DNA of 21,416 nucleotides from an uncultured Colwellia sp. (GTDB lineage Bacteria; Pseudomonadota; Gammaproteobacteria; Enterobacterales; Alteromonadaceae), in the NCBI GenBank assembly GCA_913020705.1, contig CAJWBY010000069.1:1-21416 (forward strand), read 5' to 3'. Position 1 is the stretch's first letter. Every line of letters begins with the position of its first letter. Shown one piece after another: positions 1-9,621 of the stretch. The position numbers and the translations under genes are program-made. The notes under the pieces are model-generated. The model did no database searches, was not told the DNA's origin, and was given only the letters and a program-made list of their open reading frames with translations.

Positions 1-1
1 G

Positions 2-1216
2 TCTACTAAAGAGGCGACAATAGTGGCTTATGGATTAAAACGTTTAATTTGGCGTGACCCTAATAAAGCAATAAAAATTTACAGTAAAGCATTAGAAGTA
101 TTACCGTTGTCTGAATCACAACAACAACAAATCGTTTTGAAATTCGCTATTGCTTTAGCAAGTAAAAATCATAAAGAGTCAAAGAAATGGTTAGCAAAAG
201 TAGATGAAAATTTACAATCAAAAAATATAGTTCAATGGAAAATGGCTGATTTACTCAGAGGACAAGATTGGCCAGAAATAAAAAATAGTTTACTCGCACT
301 GCCTAAAAAATCACATACTAATAATCAATGGCAATATTGGTATGGCCGTAGTTTATTAGAAACAAATGATAAAACTTTAGGCCATGAAACCTTGAGTAAG
401 CTTGCAGATAAACGGCATTATTATGGATTTCTTGCAGCAAGTGCTATTCAACAAAGTGTAAACCTTCAAAATAAGCCTTTAGAAATTACTGATATAGAAA
501 AAACTGAGCTATTAAAAAACCCTGCCGCTAAAAGAGCGTTTGAATTTTTTCATATTGGACGCTTTCATAGTGCTAGACGAGAGTGGAATTATTGGTTGTC
601 AAAACTAAATGAACGAGAAAAGCTTGCTGCATCAAGAATTGCTTATGAGGCAAAATGGTTTGACCGCGCAATTTTTACATTATCTAAAGTTGGTTATTTA
701 AATGATGTCGATTTACGTTTTCCATTAGCTTTCGAAGATGAAATTACACATTCATCAAGTAATTATAAAATAAACCCTGCTTGGGCATTTGCAATTGCAC
801 GAAGAGAAAGCTCATTTATGGCAGATGCTAACTCTCCAGCAGGCGCTAAAGGTTTAATGCAAGTTATGCCTTCCACCGCTAAACAACTGCACAAACGCAA
901 AGTGACCAATAAACATTTAATGAATGCAAATGAGAATATAAAACTAGGCACCAAGTATTTAAAGCGATTACTCGACCGACATGACGGTAATCAAGTATTA
1001 GCGACGGCTGCATATAATGCAGGACCTTATCGAGTAAAAACTTGGCTAAAAGGTTTACAGTCTATGCCTGCCGATATTTGGATTGAAACTATTCCTTATA
1101 AAGAAACACGTGAATATGTAAAAAGCGTAATGGCTTATCAAGAAATTTATCAATTGAAAGTAGGGCAGAACAAATCGCTTTTTGACCAAATATCCAAGAT
1201 GAGTATTGGTCAGTAA
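2..1216 (+). CDS. slt: Soluble lytic murein transglycosylase (Slt70-like), 5'-truncated by window edge
   Basis: Periplasmic enzyme that cleaves the MurNAc-GlcNAc bond of peptidoglycan with formation of 1,6-anhydroMurNAc. The reading frame stays open to the left edge with no stop, and the first possible start (GTG at 23) lacks a signal peptide. The gene therefore begins upstream; Slt70 proteins are usually about 640 residues and only about 400 are visible. Numbered from the GTG, residues 1-235 are the alpha-helical superhelix plus linker region. Residues 245-375 are the SLT catalytic domain, with the catalytic Glu in the ARRESSF motif (E262), then GAKGLMQVMPSTA and the AAYNAGPYRV block. The stop lies 56 bp before pepQ. 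Family assignment is firm. MltC/EmtA-type enzymes are less likely because of the long helical N-terminal part. Confidence 0.93.
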   Translation, partial: STKEATIVAYGLKRLIWRDPNKAIKIYSKALEVLPLSESQQQQIVLKFAIALASKNHKESKKWLAKVDENLQSKNIVQWKMADLLRGQDWPEIKNSLLALPKKSHTNNQWQYWYGRSLLETNDKTLGHETLSKLADKRHYYGFLAASAIQQSVNLQNKPLEITDIEKTELLKNPAAKRAFEFFHIGRFHSARREWNYWLSKLNEREKLAASRIAYEAKWFDRAIFTLSKVGYLNDVDLRFPLAFEDEITHSSSNYKINPAWAFAIARRESSFMADANSPAGAKGLMQVMPSTAKQLHKRKVTNKHLMNANENIKLGTKYLKRLLDRHDGNQVLATAAYNAGPYRVKTWLKGLQSMPADIWIETIPYKETREYVKSVMAYQEIYQLKVGQNKSLFDQISKMSIGQ

Positions 1217-1269
1217 ATTAACATTTTAGGATAATGTGATATGATGTTGGAAAAATTTCAGAGTAGTGA

Positions 1270-2592
<1,323 letters not shown>

Positions 2593-2625
2593 ACCTTAAT
2601 ATTTTATACTCCTACGTTAAACTTT

Positions 2626-3246
2626 ATGAACAAACCTTACAAAGTAGCGGCTAACAGTATTGTTGATGAAACAATCGTTAGCCGTAGTCGTTTTATTTGT
2701 TTTATTGCTCCTTGTTCAAGCCATGAAGAGGCTAAAGAGCAGTTAATTCAGTGTCGAAAATTACATCCTCAAGCTAGTCATCATTGTTCAGCGTTTCTCA
2801 CAGGAAGACCAAATGATAGTCAAGGTTATGGTTCTTCTGACGATGGGGAACCTTCAGGTACAGCAGGGCGGCCCATGTTAGCTGTTTTACAAGGAAGTGA
2901 TGTTGGTGAGTTATGCGCAATAGTTGTGCGTTATTTTGGCGGCACTAAACTCGGTACCGGTGGATTACAACGTGCTTACGGTGGCAGTGTCCGCCAAGCG
3001 TTATTATTACTAGGAACTAGCATGAAAGTTCCTATGGTAAAAAAGCAATTAACGTGTGACTACGGACAAATAAGTGATGTGTTGTATTTTGTTGAACAAG
3101 CTAAAGGTGAAATTATTCAACAAGACTTCGCTGCACAAATAGAATTGATCATTGCTTTACCCGAAGAGCAATTAATAGAAGTTAAAGAGCAACTACAAAC
3201 ACTTTCTGCAGGGTTACTGAACCTTAGGTCTATTGATAACCCATAA
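2626..3246 (+). CDS. yigZ: IMPACT/YigZ family protein (UPF0029)
   Basis: 206-aa cytosolic protein of the YigZ/IMPACT family. Eukaryotic IMPACT modulates the Gcn2 kinase; the bacterial role is unsettled, though nucleic-acid or ribosome-related binding has been proposed. The N-terminal UPF0029 domain (about residues 15-125) shows the family signature SSDDGEPSGTAGRP near residues 70-83 and RYFGGTKLGTGGL near 102-114. The C-terminal 60-70 residues form the ferredoxin-like DUF1949 domain. Length agrees with E. coli YigZ (about 205 aa). The ATG at 2626 has no clear Shine-Dalgarno sequence, so translation may depend on coupling with pepQ 33 bp upstream. Family call is firm; function is not established. 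Confidence 0.93.
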   Translation: MNKPYKVAANSIVDETIVSRSRFICFIAPCSSHEEAKEQLIQCRKLHPQASHHCSAFLTGRPNDSQGYGSSDDGEPSGTAGRPMLAVLQGSDVGELCAIVVRYFGGTKLGTGGLQRAYGGSVRQALLLLGTSMKVPMVKKQLTCDYGQISDVLYFVEQAKGEIIQQDFAAQIELIIALPEEQLIEVKEQLQTLSAGLLNLRSIDNP

Positions 3247-3268
3247 CATCATATAAAAAGGACACTCG

Positions 3269-3628
3269 ATGCCACACTTTATTATCGAATATTCAGAAGA
3301 GCTTACTCAAAAACTAGAAATTAAAGACGTTATGTCTGCAGTTTTTGAAGCAGCTTTGCAGTCTGCATTGTTTTCATCGACTGATATTAAAATTAGGGCG
3401 ATACCTTTCACCTATTTTTATAGCAAAAACGATAATGAAGATGTTCAGAATCAACAAAGGTTCATTCATGTCTGTTGCAAAATTCTTTCTGGTCGTAATT
3501 TAGAGCAAAGACAAAAATTATCTGAATTAGTATTAAGTCACCTTAAATCGTTTGGGATTGAGTCAGTTTCAATTAGTGTTGAAATAGTTGATATGGAACG
3601 TGAATCATATAACAAACGTCTAAGCTGA
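3269..3628 (+). CDS. 5-carboxymethyl-2-hydroxymuconate isomerase family protein (CHMI, HpaF-like)
   Basis: 119-aa protein of the CHMI branch of the tautomerase superfamily. The known family reaction is isomerisation of 5-carboxymethyl-2-hydroxymuconate in homoprotocatechuate (4-hydroxyphenylacetate) degradation. The start reads Met-Pro-His-Phe; once Met is removed, Pro1 becomes the catalytic base characteristic of the superfamily. A conserved C-terminal segment (VEIVDMERESYNKR) also matches the family. An AAGGA ribosome-binding site lies 8 nt before the ATG. It follows the yigZ-like gene by 22 bp, so the two are probably cotranscribed. No other homoprotocatechuate genes are in the window, so the true substrate is unknown. 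It interrupts the pepQ-yigZ-trkH order known from E. coli. Confidence 0.85.
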   Translation: MPHFIIEYSEELTQKLEIKDVMSAVFEAALQSALFSSTDIKIRAIPFTYFYSKNDNEDVQNQQRFIHVCCKILSGRNLEQRQKLSELVLSHLKSFGIESVSISVEIVDMERESYNKRLS

Positions 3629-3734
3629 ATAAATTAAGACGAAATACGTGATTTAAATTCGCAGAGTTGATCTTTATGCTTTATCATCAAAAAACATGTA
3701 GTCGATGACTTTACTTAATAATAAAAATTAACTC

Positions 3735-5186
3735 GTGCAAATAAAAAATATCATTCGAATTCTTGGTTTGTTGGTGGCTTTACTTAGTGTCACCATGCTG
3801 CCTCCTGCTTTAGTTGCACTACTTTACCGTGATGGTGGTGGTGTTTCATTTCTTACTGCATTTCTATTTTGTTTATGTGCGGGTTTACTTGCTTGGTATC
3901 CTTTTAAAAATGAAAAAAGTGACTTGCGCGCGCGCGAGGGCTTTTTAATTGTTGTATTGTTTTGGGTAGTACTGGCAAGCTTTTCAGCGGTTCCGCTTTT
4001 ATTACTCGAATTCCCTAATCTATCTGTAGCAGACGCTTTCTTTGAATCATTTTCTGGCTTAACCACTACAGGTGCCACTATTCTTAAAGAAATTGATGGT
4101 TTACCTCATGCCGTACTTTGGTATCGCCAGCAATTACAATGGTTGGGAGGTATGGGGATAATCGTTTTAGCGGTTGCTGTTTTACCGATGTTAGGCATTG
4201 GTGGTATGCAGCTTTATAGGGCTGAAACACCCGGTCCAGTAAAAGATTCAAAAATGACACCACGTATTGCAGATACGGCTAAACACTTGTGGTATATCTA
4301 TTTATCTTTAACCATTGCATGTGCAGTTAGTTATTGGGCGGCAGGTATGTCTGCTTTTGATGCAATTTGTCATGCTTTTTCAACCATAGCAATTGGTGGT
4401 TATTCGACACATACCGAGAGTATGGGATATTTTAATAGCCCTGCAATTAACTTTGTTTGTGTGTTTTTCTTATTAATCGCGGGAGTTAATTTTGCACTTC
4501 ACTTTGCCGTACTGCACAGTAAGTCATTGAGAAGCTATTTTTATGATCCGGAGTTTAAGGTTTTTATTGCTATTCAGTTTGTCTTAACTTTGGTTTGTTT
4601 AGTCGTTCTTTTAGCTACAGGTACCTATGAAGATGGTTTTGAAGCTTTTGATCAAGCTTTGTTTCAGTCTGTTTCTATAAGTACTACTGCAGGTTTTGCT
4701 ACAACAAGCTTTGCAGATTGGCCTACATTGCTACCCATGTTATTAATTTTTGCAAGTTTTATAGGTGGTTGTGCGGGGAGTACTGGCGGTGGTATGAAAG
4801 TCGTGCGAGTTGTACTTTTATACTTACAAGGATTACGTGAATTAAACAGACTCGTTCACCCTAAAGCCGTATTCACTATAAAGTTAGGTCGTAAAGCTTT
4901 ACCAGGTCGTGTTGTTGAAGCTATATGGGGTTTCTTCTCAGCTTATGCCGCAGTATTCATTATTTGTATGTTGTTACTTCTTGCTACGGGAATGGATGAC
5001 TTAACTGCTTTTACCGCAGTTGCTGCTTGTTTGAATAACTTAGGCCCAGGCCTAGGAGCCGTTGCTGCAAATTTTGCCGATATTACTGATTTCAGTAAAT
5101 GGGTATTAATCGTAGCGATGTTATTTGGTCGTTTAGAGATATTCACTTTACTGGTGTTGTTCACACCTGCTTTTTGGCGTTCTTAA
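3735..5186 (+). CDS. trkH: Trk system potassium uptake protein TrkH
   Basis: Inner-membrane K+-conducting subunit that works with the cytosolic NAD/ATP-binding regulator TrkA. The 483 aa equal the usual TrkH length, and hydrophobic segments run throughout. All four pore-loop selectivity-filter repeats are visible, each with its filter glycine: TTTGAT (110-115), AIGGYS (219-224), TTAGFA (317-322) and NNLGPG (434-439). The likely start is GTG at 3735, because the N-terminus MQIKNIIRILG aligns with the family start; no strong ribosome-binding site is seen. The gene is convergent with trkA, so both Trk subunits meet at one shared terminator. A short run of alternating CG (3926-3936) encodes the conserved LRARE loop. 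Confidence 0.96.
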   Translation: MQIKNIIRILGLLVALLSVTMLPPALVALLYRDGGGVSFLTAFLFCLCAGLLAWYPFKNEKSDLRAREGFLIVVLFWVVLASFSAVPLLLLEFPNLSVADAFFESFSGLTTTGATILKEIDGLPHAVLWYRQQLQWLGGMGIIVLAVAVLPMLGIGGMQLYRAETPGPVKDSKMTPRIADTAKHLWYIYLSLTIACAVSYWAAGMSAFDAICHAFSTIAIGGYSTHTESMGYFNSPAINFVCVFFLLIAGVNFALHFAVLHSKSLRSYFYDPEFKVFIAIQFVLTLVCLVVLLATGTYEDGFEAFDQALFQSVSISTTAGFATTSFADWPTLLPMLLIFASFIGGCAGSTGGGMKVVRVVLLYLQGLRELNRLVHPKAVFTIKLGRKALPGRVVEAIWGFFSAYAAVFIICMLLLLATGMDDLTAFTAVAACLNNLGPGLGAVAANFADITDFSKWVLIVAMLFGRLEIFTLLVLFTPAFWRS

Positions 5187-5216
5187 GTTAAATTTTCTAT
5201 CAATAAATAGACAATA

Positions 5217-5245
5217 AAAAACCCAGATATTTCTGGGTTTCTTTG
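5217..5245. terminator. Bidirectional rho-independent terminator between trkH and trkA
   Basis: A perfect 9-bp stem (5219-5227 with 5232-5240, core ACCCAGA/TCTGGGT) has a 4-nt loop. It is preceded by an A-run and followed by T residues, so it can act on both strands. It sits 30 bp after the trkH stop and 20 bp beyond the trkA stop. Confidence 0.88.
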
Positions 5246-5265
5246 AATTTGACTTTAATTTACTT

Positions 5266-6645
5266 TTAATAAAAGTTCAGCGCATCTACATGAAACAGTT
5301 TCTCTACATCATATATATAACGCTTATTCACTAAGAAAAGAATGACGTGGTCTTCTGACATAATAGTTGTATTCGAGTGTGCAATTAATACTTCTTCTTG
5401 TCGAACTATTGCGCCAATGGTTGTACCGGGAGGCAATTTAATTGACTGAATTGTTTTACCAACCACCTTAGAAGATTTTTCATCGCCTTTAGCAATAATT
5501 TCAATAGCTTCTGCGGCACCGCCACGCAAACTATAGACGTTATCAATACTACCTCGGCGTACATGTGTTAATAAGGCTGAAATAGTGGCGTGTTGAGGTG
5601 ATACTGCAATATCAATATCGCTACCATGTACTAAATCTATGTAGGCACTGCGTTGAATAAGCACCATGGCTTTTCTAACACCTAAGCGTTTCGCGAGTAA
5701 TGATGACATGATATTCGCTTCATCATCATTTGTTACGGCAATAAAAACATCAAATTGGTCAATATGTTCTTCAAGTAATAGTTCTTGATCGGAGGAGTCA
5801 CCTGTAAAAACTAAGGTATCATTTAATTCTGATGCCAGATGTTCTGCGCGTTTAGGTGAACGTTCAATAAGTTTTACTTGATGATTTTTTTCTAAAATTT
5901 TAGCTAATCCAGCCCCTATATTACCGCCGCCAGCGATCATGATTCTTTTATAAGATGCTTCGAGTTTTTGTAGTTCATTCATCACCGTTCGAATATGAAT
6001 AGTCGCTGCAATAAAAAACACCTCGTCATCTGCTTCAATAACGGTGGTTCCTAGAGGTCGGATAGGTTTACCGTTACGATAAATAGCAGCAACACGCGTA
6101 TCAACATTAGGAATATGTTCACGTAACGTTGAAAGGGCATGACCTACTAATAAACCGCCATAATAAGCTTTTACGGCAACTAAACTGACTTTCCCTTGTG
6201 CAAACTCTAATACTTGAAGTGCGCCGGGGTAATCAATTAAACGTGCTATATCACGGGTAACTAATTGTTCTGGTGCTATAACATGATCAACAGGAATATT
6301 TTTTGATTGAAATAATTCTTCTTGGTAGCGCAATATTTGTGATGAACGGATCCTTGCGATTTTATTTGCTGTATTAAACAGCGAATAGCAAATTTGGCAG
6401 GCGAGCATGTTCGTTGCGTCATCACTACTTACCGCAATGATTAATTCTGCATCTTCAGCACCTGCTTGCTTCAATATATCAGGGTGTGAGCCATTGCCAA
6501 TAACAACCTGCAAGTCCATTTTATCTTGTAGTTCATGTAACGTTTCTGCGTTAGTATCAATTATAGTAATATCGTTACGTTCACCTACAAGGTTTTCAGC
6601 TAATGTTCCGCCCACTTGCCCTGCACCAATAATAATTATTTTCAT
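5266..6645 (-). CDS. trkA: Trk system potassium uptake protein TrkA
   Basis: Peripheral cytosolic regulator that gates the TrkH channel in response to nucleotides (NAD(H), ATP/ADP). The 459-aa protein has the expected duplicated layout RCK N-TrkA_C-RCK N-TrkA_C. The first Rossmann motif is [13 protein letters not shown] near residues 7-19, with acidic D30 in TIIDTN. The second is [14 protein letters not shown] near 238-251, with an acidic residue in KLIERS. Length agrees with E. coli TrkA (458 aa). It is the last gene of the leftward operon, starting 9 bp after the rsmB stop, and its own stop is 20 bp from the shared trkH/trkA terminator. Confidence 0.97.
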   Translation of the reverse strand: MKIIIIGAGQVGGTLAENLVGERNDITIIDTNAETLHELQDKMDLQVVIGNGSHPDILKQAGAEDAELIIAVSSDDATNMLACQICYSLFNTANKIARIRSSQILRYQEELFQSKNIPVDHVIAPEQLVTRDIARLIDYPGALQVLEFAQGKVSLVAVKAYYGGLLVGHALSTLREHIPNVDTRVAAIYRNGKPIRPLGTTVIEADDEVFFIAATIHIRTVMNELQKLEASYKRIMIAGGGNIGAGLAKILEKNHQVKLIERSPKRAEHLASELNDTLVFTGDSSDQELLLEEHIDQFDVFIAVTNDDEANIMSSLLAKRLGVRKAMVLIQRSAYIDLVHGSDIDIAVSPQHATISALLTHVRRGSIDNVYSLRGGAAEAIEIIAKGDEKSSKVVGKTIQSIKLPPGTTIGAIVRQEEVLIAHSNTTIMSEDHVILFLVNKRYIYDVEKLFHVDALNFY

Positions 6646-6654
6646 AAGTTAACT

Positions 6655-7959
6655 TTAAACGATTACTTTTTCTAATTTAGCGTAGTAAAAACCATCCATT
6701 GATTGTTCATTTGGCAATATTTGCCAACCAATATCGGTTTTCTCATTTGTTATTTGTACTAACTTAGCATTGTTATTCTCAGATAAAAACTGTTGGATCT
6801 GCTGAATATTTTCTTCTGGTAAAATACTACAAGTTGCGTAAAGCAAAGTACCACCAGGTTTCAAAAGGGACCAAATGTTATTTAATATCTGTTGCTGTAA
6901 TACAGTGAGCTTTTCAATATCATCTGCTTTTCTTAACCACTTAATATCAGGATGACGACGTATTACACCAGTACCTGAACAAGGTGCATCAAGCAGTATA
7001 CGATCGTAAAGTTCACCATCCCACCACTCTTGTGAGGCAGCATCTGCAGTTATCACTTTGGCCGATAGGTTAAGGCGAGTTAGATTCTCTTTAACTCTTA
7101 ACAAACGATTTTCTTCAATATCTATAGCTGTCATCTGACCTAAGTCTGGTGTTAACTCAAGAATATGACAAGTTTTACCCCCTGGCGCTGCACAGCAATC
7201 AAGAACAATATCATCCGTTTGGGTATTCAATAAAATCGCGGCTTGTTGAGCGGCACCATCTTGAACTGAAATCCAACCATCAGCAAAGCCAGGCAGTTTG
7301 TTAACATCAATAGCGTTGACAAGTTTAATTGCCGATGATTTTTCATCAACAAGCTCAAAAGGAATATCTTCTTGGCTTAATAAGGCTAAATACTCAGTAA
7401 CATTATGATGTTGTTGATTAACCCTTAACCACATCGGTGGGCGTTCTAAATTAGCGGTAAGAATTTCTTGCCATTGATCTGGATAAGCGCTTTGCAATTT
7501 TTTGATAAACCAACTTGGGTGTGAATACTTTATCGCATCAGGTAATTCTGCGGTAGCTTCATCTGCGTCATCTTTGGCTAAGTTACGTTGAATATTCCGT
7601 AAGACACCATTAATTAAGCCCCTTAAAAAATCACACTTTAACGGTTTTGTTGCTGCGACTGTTTCACTCACCGCTGCGTGATCTGGAATACGCGTATGTT
7701 TTACTTGATAAATACCGACTAAAATTAAAAAGTGACCAACACGTTGTTTGCCCTTTAATGGCTTATCCATGAGCTGGCGTAAGTCGTATTCAAGTGCAGG
7801 TAAGTAACGTAAAACACCGTAACAAAGTTCCTGCAAAAGACCTTTATCTTTACCTTCGACTTTCGCTTGAGCTTTCGGCAACTCATCGCTAAGGCTTCTG
7901 CCTTTATCTACGACAGCAAAACAACACCTTGCCGCTAGAGCTCTAATATTCGTCGCCAT
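6655..7959 (-). CDS. rsmB: 16S rRNA (cytosine-967-C5)-methyltransferase RsmB
   Basis: SAM-dependent enzyme that methylates C967 of 16S rRNA in the cytosol. The N-terminal NusB-like RNA-binding domain spans about residues 5-135. The methyltransferase domain follows, with SAM motif CCAAPGGKT (255-263), the motif IV loop DAPCSG (C327) and motif VI ATCS (C377); these two cysteines correspond to the catalytic pair of RNA m5C methyltransferases. The 434-aa length compares with 429 in E. coli. Its ATG overlaps the fmt stop by one base (TAATG), which indicates translational coupling. The fmt-rsmB-trkA order is widely conserved in gammaproteobacteria. Confidence 0.97.
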   Translation of the reverse strand: MATNIRALAARCCFAVVDKGRSLSDELPKAQAKVEGKDKGLLQELCYGVLRYLPALEYDLRQLMDKPLKGKQRVGHFLILVGIYQVKHTRIPDHAAVSETVAATKPLKCDFLRGLINGVLRNIQRNLAKDDADEATAELPDAIKYSHPSWFIKKLQSAYPDQWQEILTANLERPPMWLRVNQQHHNVTEYLALLSQEDIPFELVDEKSSAIKLVNAIDVNKLPGFADGWISVQDGAAQQAAILLNTQTDDIVLDCCAAPGGKTCHILELTPDLGQMTAIDIEENRLLRVKENLTRLNLSAKVITADAASQEWWDGELYDRILLDAPCSGTGVIRRHPDIKWLRKADDIEKLTVLQQQILNNIWSLLKPGGTLLYATCSILPEENIQQIQQFLSENNNAKLVQITNEKTDIGWQILPNEQSMDGFYYAKLEKVIV

Positions 7960-8951
7960 TATTTTTCACTCAAGTTGTTTGAGGTAACGCTATTGATATT
8001 GCTTTTTTCAGCAAACCATAAAGCTTTACCATTTAAAATATCACGTACGGGTAATGGTTTTTTACCCGGTAATTGTAATGATTCTAAGCAAAATGAACCT
8101 GAAGCTGTCGCAACAGTAATGCCACTTTTATTTGCAGAAATTATTGTGCCCGGCATACAATCATGAGCTTCGTCTGAATAGCTTGCTTGCCAAACACGAA
8201 TACGATGTTCAGTTTCTTTTTCATCAGTAAAAGTAAATTGTGCAACAGGCCAGGGGATATAAGCACGAATTTTACGATGTAATTCTTCTGCAGATAATTG
8301 CCAATTTAATTCTGCTTCATCTTTATTAAGTTTGGCAGCATAGGTTGATACACTATTATCTTGAGGTTCAGCTTTATGTTTATTTTCAGCCATTAAATCA
8401 AGCGTGCTAAGTAAAGCTGCAGGCCCAAGGTTAGCTAATTTTTCATAGAGTGAAGCACTGGTATCTTGAAGTGTAATATCGCATGTAGCTTTAGCGATCA
8501 TATCTCCAGTATCTAATCCTTTATCCATTTGCATAATCGTAACGCCGGTTTCTTTATCACCTGCTTCTAAAGAGCGCTGAATAGGAGCTGCTCCACGCCA
8601 TTTTGGTAATATCGAGCCGTGAACATTTACACAACCTAAACGTGGAGCTTCTAGGATTACCGTTGGCAGTAATAAGCCATAAGCGACTACTACCATGATG
8701 TCGGCATTATAACTTGCTAATTTTTCCTGATCGTCAGCATCTTTAAAATTAGTCGGCTGCTCAACAATAATATCATGCGCTATTGCTAGCTCTTTAGTGG
8801 CACAAGCTGTCAGTTTTTTACCACGTCCTGCGCGTTTATCAGGGGGACAGTAAACTGCGACTACATCATGATGAGAATTAATGAGCGCTGCTAAGTGCTG
8901 TGCTGCAAAATCTGGCGTGCCAGCAAAAATTATTTTAAGGGCTTTTGACAA
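7959..8951 (-). CDS. fmt: Methionyl-tRNA formyltransferase
   Basis: Transfers a formyl group from 10-formyltetrahydrofolate to Met-tRNAfMet for translation initiation. The N-terminal formyltransferase fold carries the catalytic set N109, H111 (VNVHGSILP) and D147 (GLDTGD), as well as the IFAGTPDFAA start and the SILPKWRGAAPIQ block. The C-terminal OB-like tRNA-binding domain spans about 210-315. At 330 aa it is about 15 longer than the E. coli enzyme, the extra residues being a polar C-terminal tail. It lies 36 bp after def and overlaps rsmB by one base, so def and fmt, which act in sequence on the same formyl group, share an operon. Confidence 0.97.
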   Translation of the reverse strand: MSKALKIIFAGTPDFAAQHLAALINSHHDVVAVYCPPDKRAGRGKKLTACATKELAIAHDIIVEQPTNFKDADDQEKLASYNADIMVVVAYGLLLPTVILEAPRLGCVNVHGSILPKWRGAAPIQRSLEAGDKETGVTIMQMDKGLDTGDMIAKATCDITLQDTSASLYEKLANLGPAALLSTLDLMAENKHKAEPQDNSVSTYAAKLNKDEAELNWQLSAEELHRKIRAYIPWPVAQFTFTDEKETEHRIRVWQASYSDEAHDCMPGTIISANKSGITVATASGSFCLESLQLPGKKPLPVRDILNGKALWFAEKSNINSVTSNNLSEK

Positions 8952-8987
8952 GTTTTTATTCCGAATTCTATTTATGTTGAGTCACAA

Positions 8988-9497
8988 TTAATTATTAGCT
9001 AAACGTGCTTCTTTTTCTAATTTAGCTTTTATGCGCTGTCGTTTTAATGGCGATAAGTAATCAACAAATAACTTACCATCTAAATGGTCGAGTTCATGCT
9101 GAATACAAATGGCTAGTAGCTCTGTTGCGTCTAAAGTGAATTCTTTACCTTCACGGTCGAGGGCTTTAACAGTAACTTCAGTGTAGCGATCAACTTTTGC
9201 GTAACAGCCCGGTACAGATAAGCAACCTTCTTCATTTATTTCTGTGCTATCGCTATGGCTAATTATTTCTGGATTGATCAAGACAAGTGCTTGTTCTTTT
9301 TCTTCAGAAACGTTGATGACGACAATGCGTTGATGAATATTGACCTGTGTGGCTGCTAAACCAACACCGTTTTCGTCGTACATGGTTTCAAACATGTCGT
9401 CGATAATTTTTTTTACATCACTGTTAACTGTTTCTACAGGTGTAGCTTTTGTGCGTAAGCGTTCGTCAGGAAATCTAAGTACGTTTAAAATAGTCAT
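8988..9497 (-). CDS. def: Peptide deformylase
   Basis: Fe(II)/Zn metalloenzyme that removes the N-formyl group from nascent proteins at the ribosome exit. The 169 aa show all three family motifs: GVGLAATQ (45-52), EGCLSVPG (90-97, with metal ligand C92) and QHELDHLDG (133-141, with ligands H134 and H138 and catalytic E135). The ATG at 9497 begins the canonical [15 protein letters not shown] terminus. It is the first gene of the leftward def-fmt-rsmB-trkA unit, and transcription should start in the 124-bp divergent spacer shared with the LysM gene. Confidence 0.98.
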   Translation of the reverse strand: MTILNVLRFPDERLRTKATPVETVNSDVKKIIDDMFETMYDENGVGLAATQVNIHQRIVVINVSEEKEQALVLINPEIISHSDSTEINEEGCLSVPGCYAKVDRYTEVTVKALDREGKEFTLDATELLAICIQHELDHLDGKLFVDYLSPLKRQRIKAKLEKEARLANN

Positions 9498-9621
9498 AAA
9501 TCTTCAAAAAATTAGCGAAAAATCGCATTGAGTGTTATGTTTCAATTTTAGCCATTAAATATAATTAATAATAGTGGTTTAGGCTAAAAGCTTAATATAT
9601 CTGTTTAATAGGCGCACTATC
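9498..9621. promoter_or_regulatory. Divergent def / LysM promoter region with an 8-bp inverted repeat
   Basis: This 124-bp AT-rich spacer must drive both transcription units. A perfect inverted repeat, TTTTAGCC at 9546-9553 and GGCTAAAA at 9582-9589, encloses a 28-bp AT-rich core that contains a TATAAT hexamer at 9560-9565 on +. No convincing -35 partner could be placed for it. A small GCGA/TCGC hairpin lies in the likely def leader near 9514-9525. Assignment as a promoter region is from context; a role for the dyad is inference. Confidence 0.5.
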
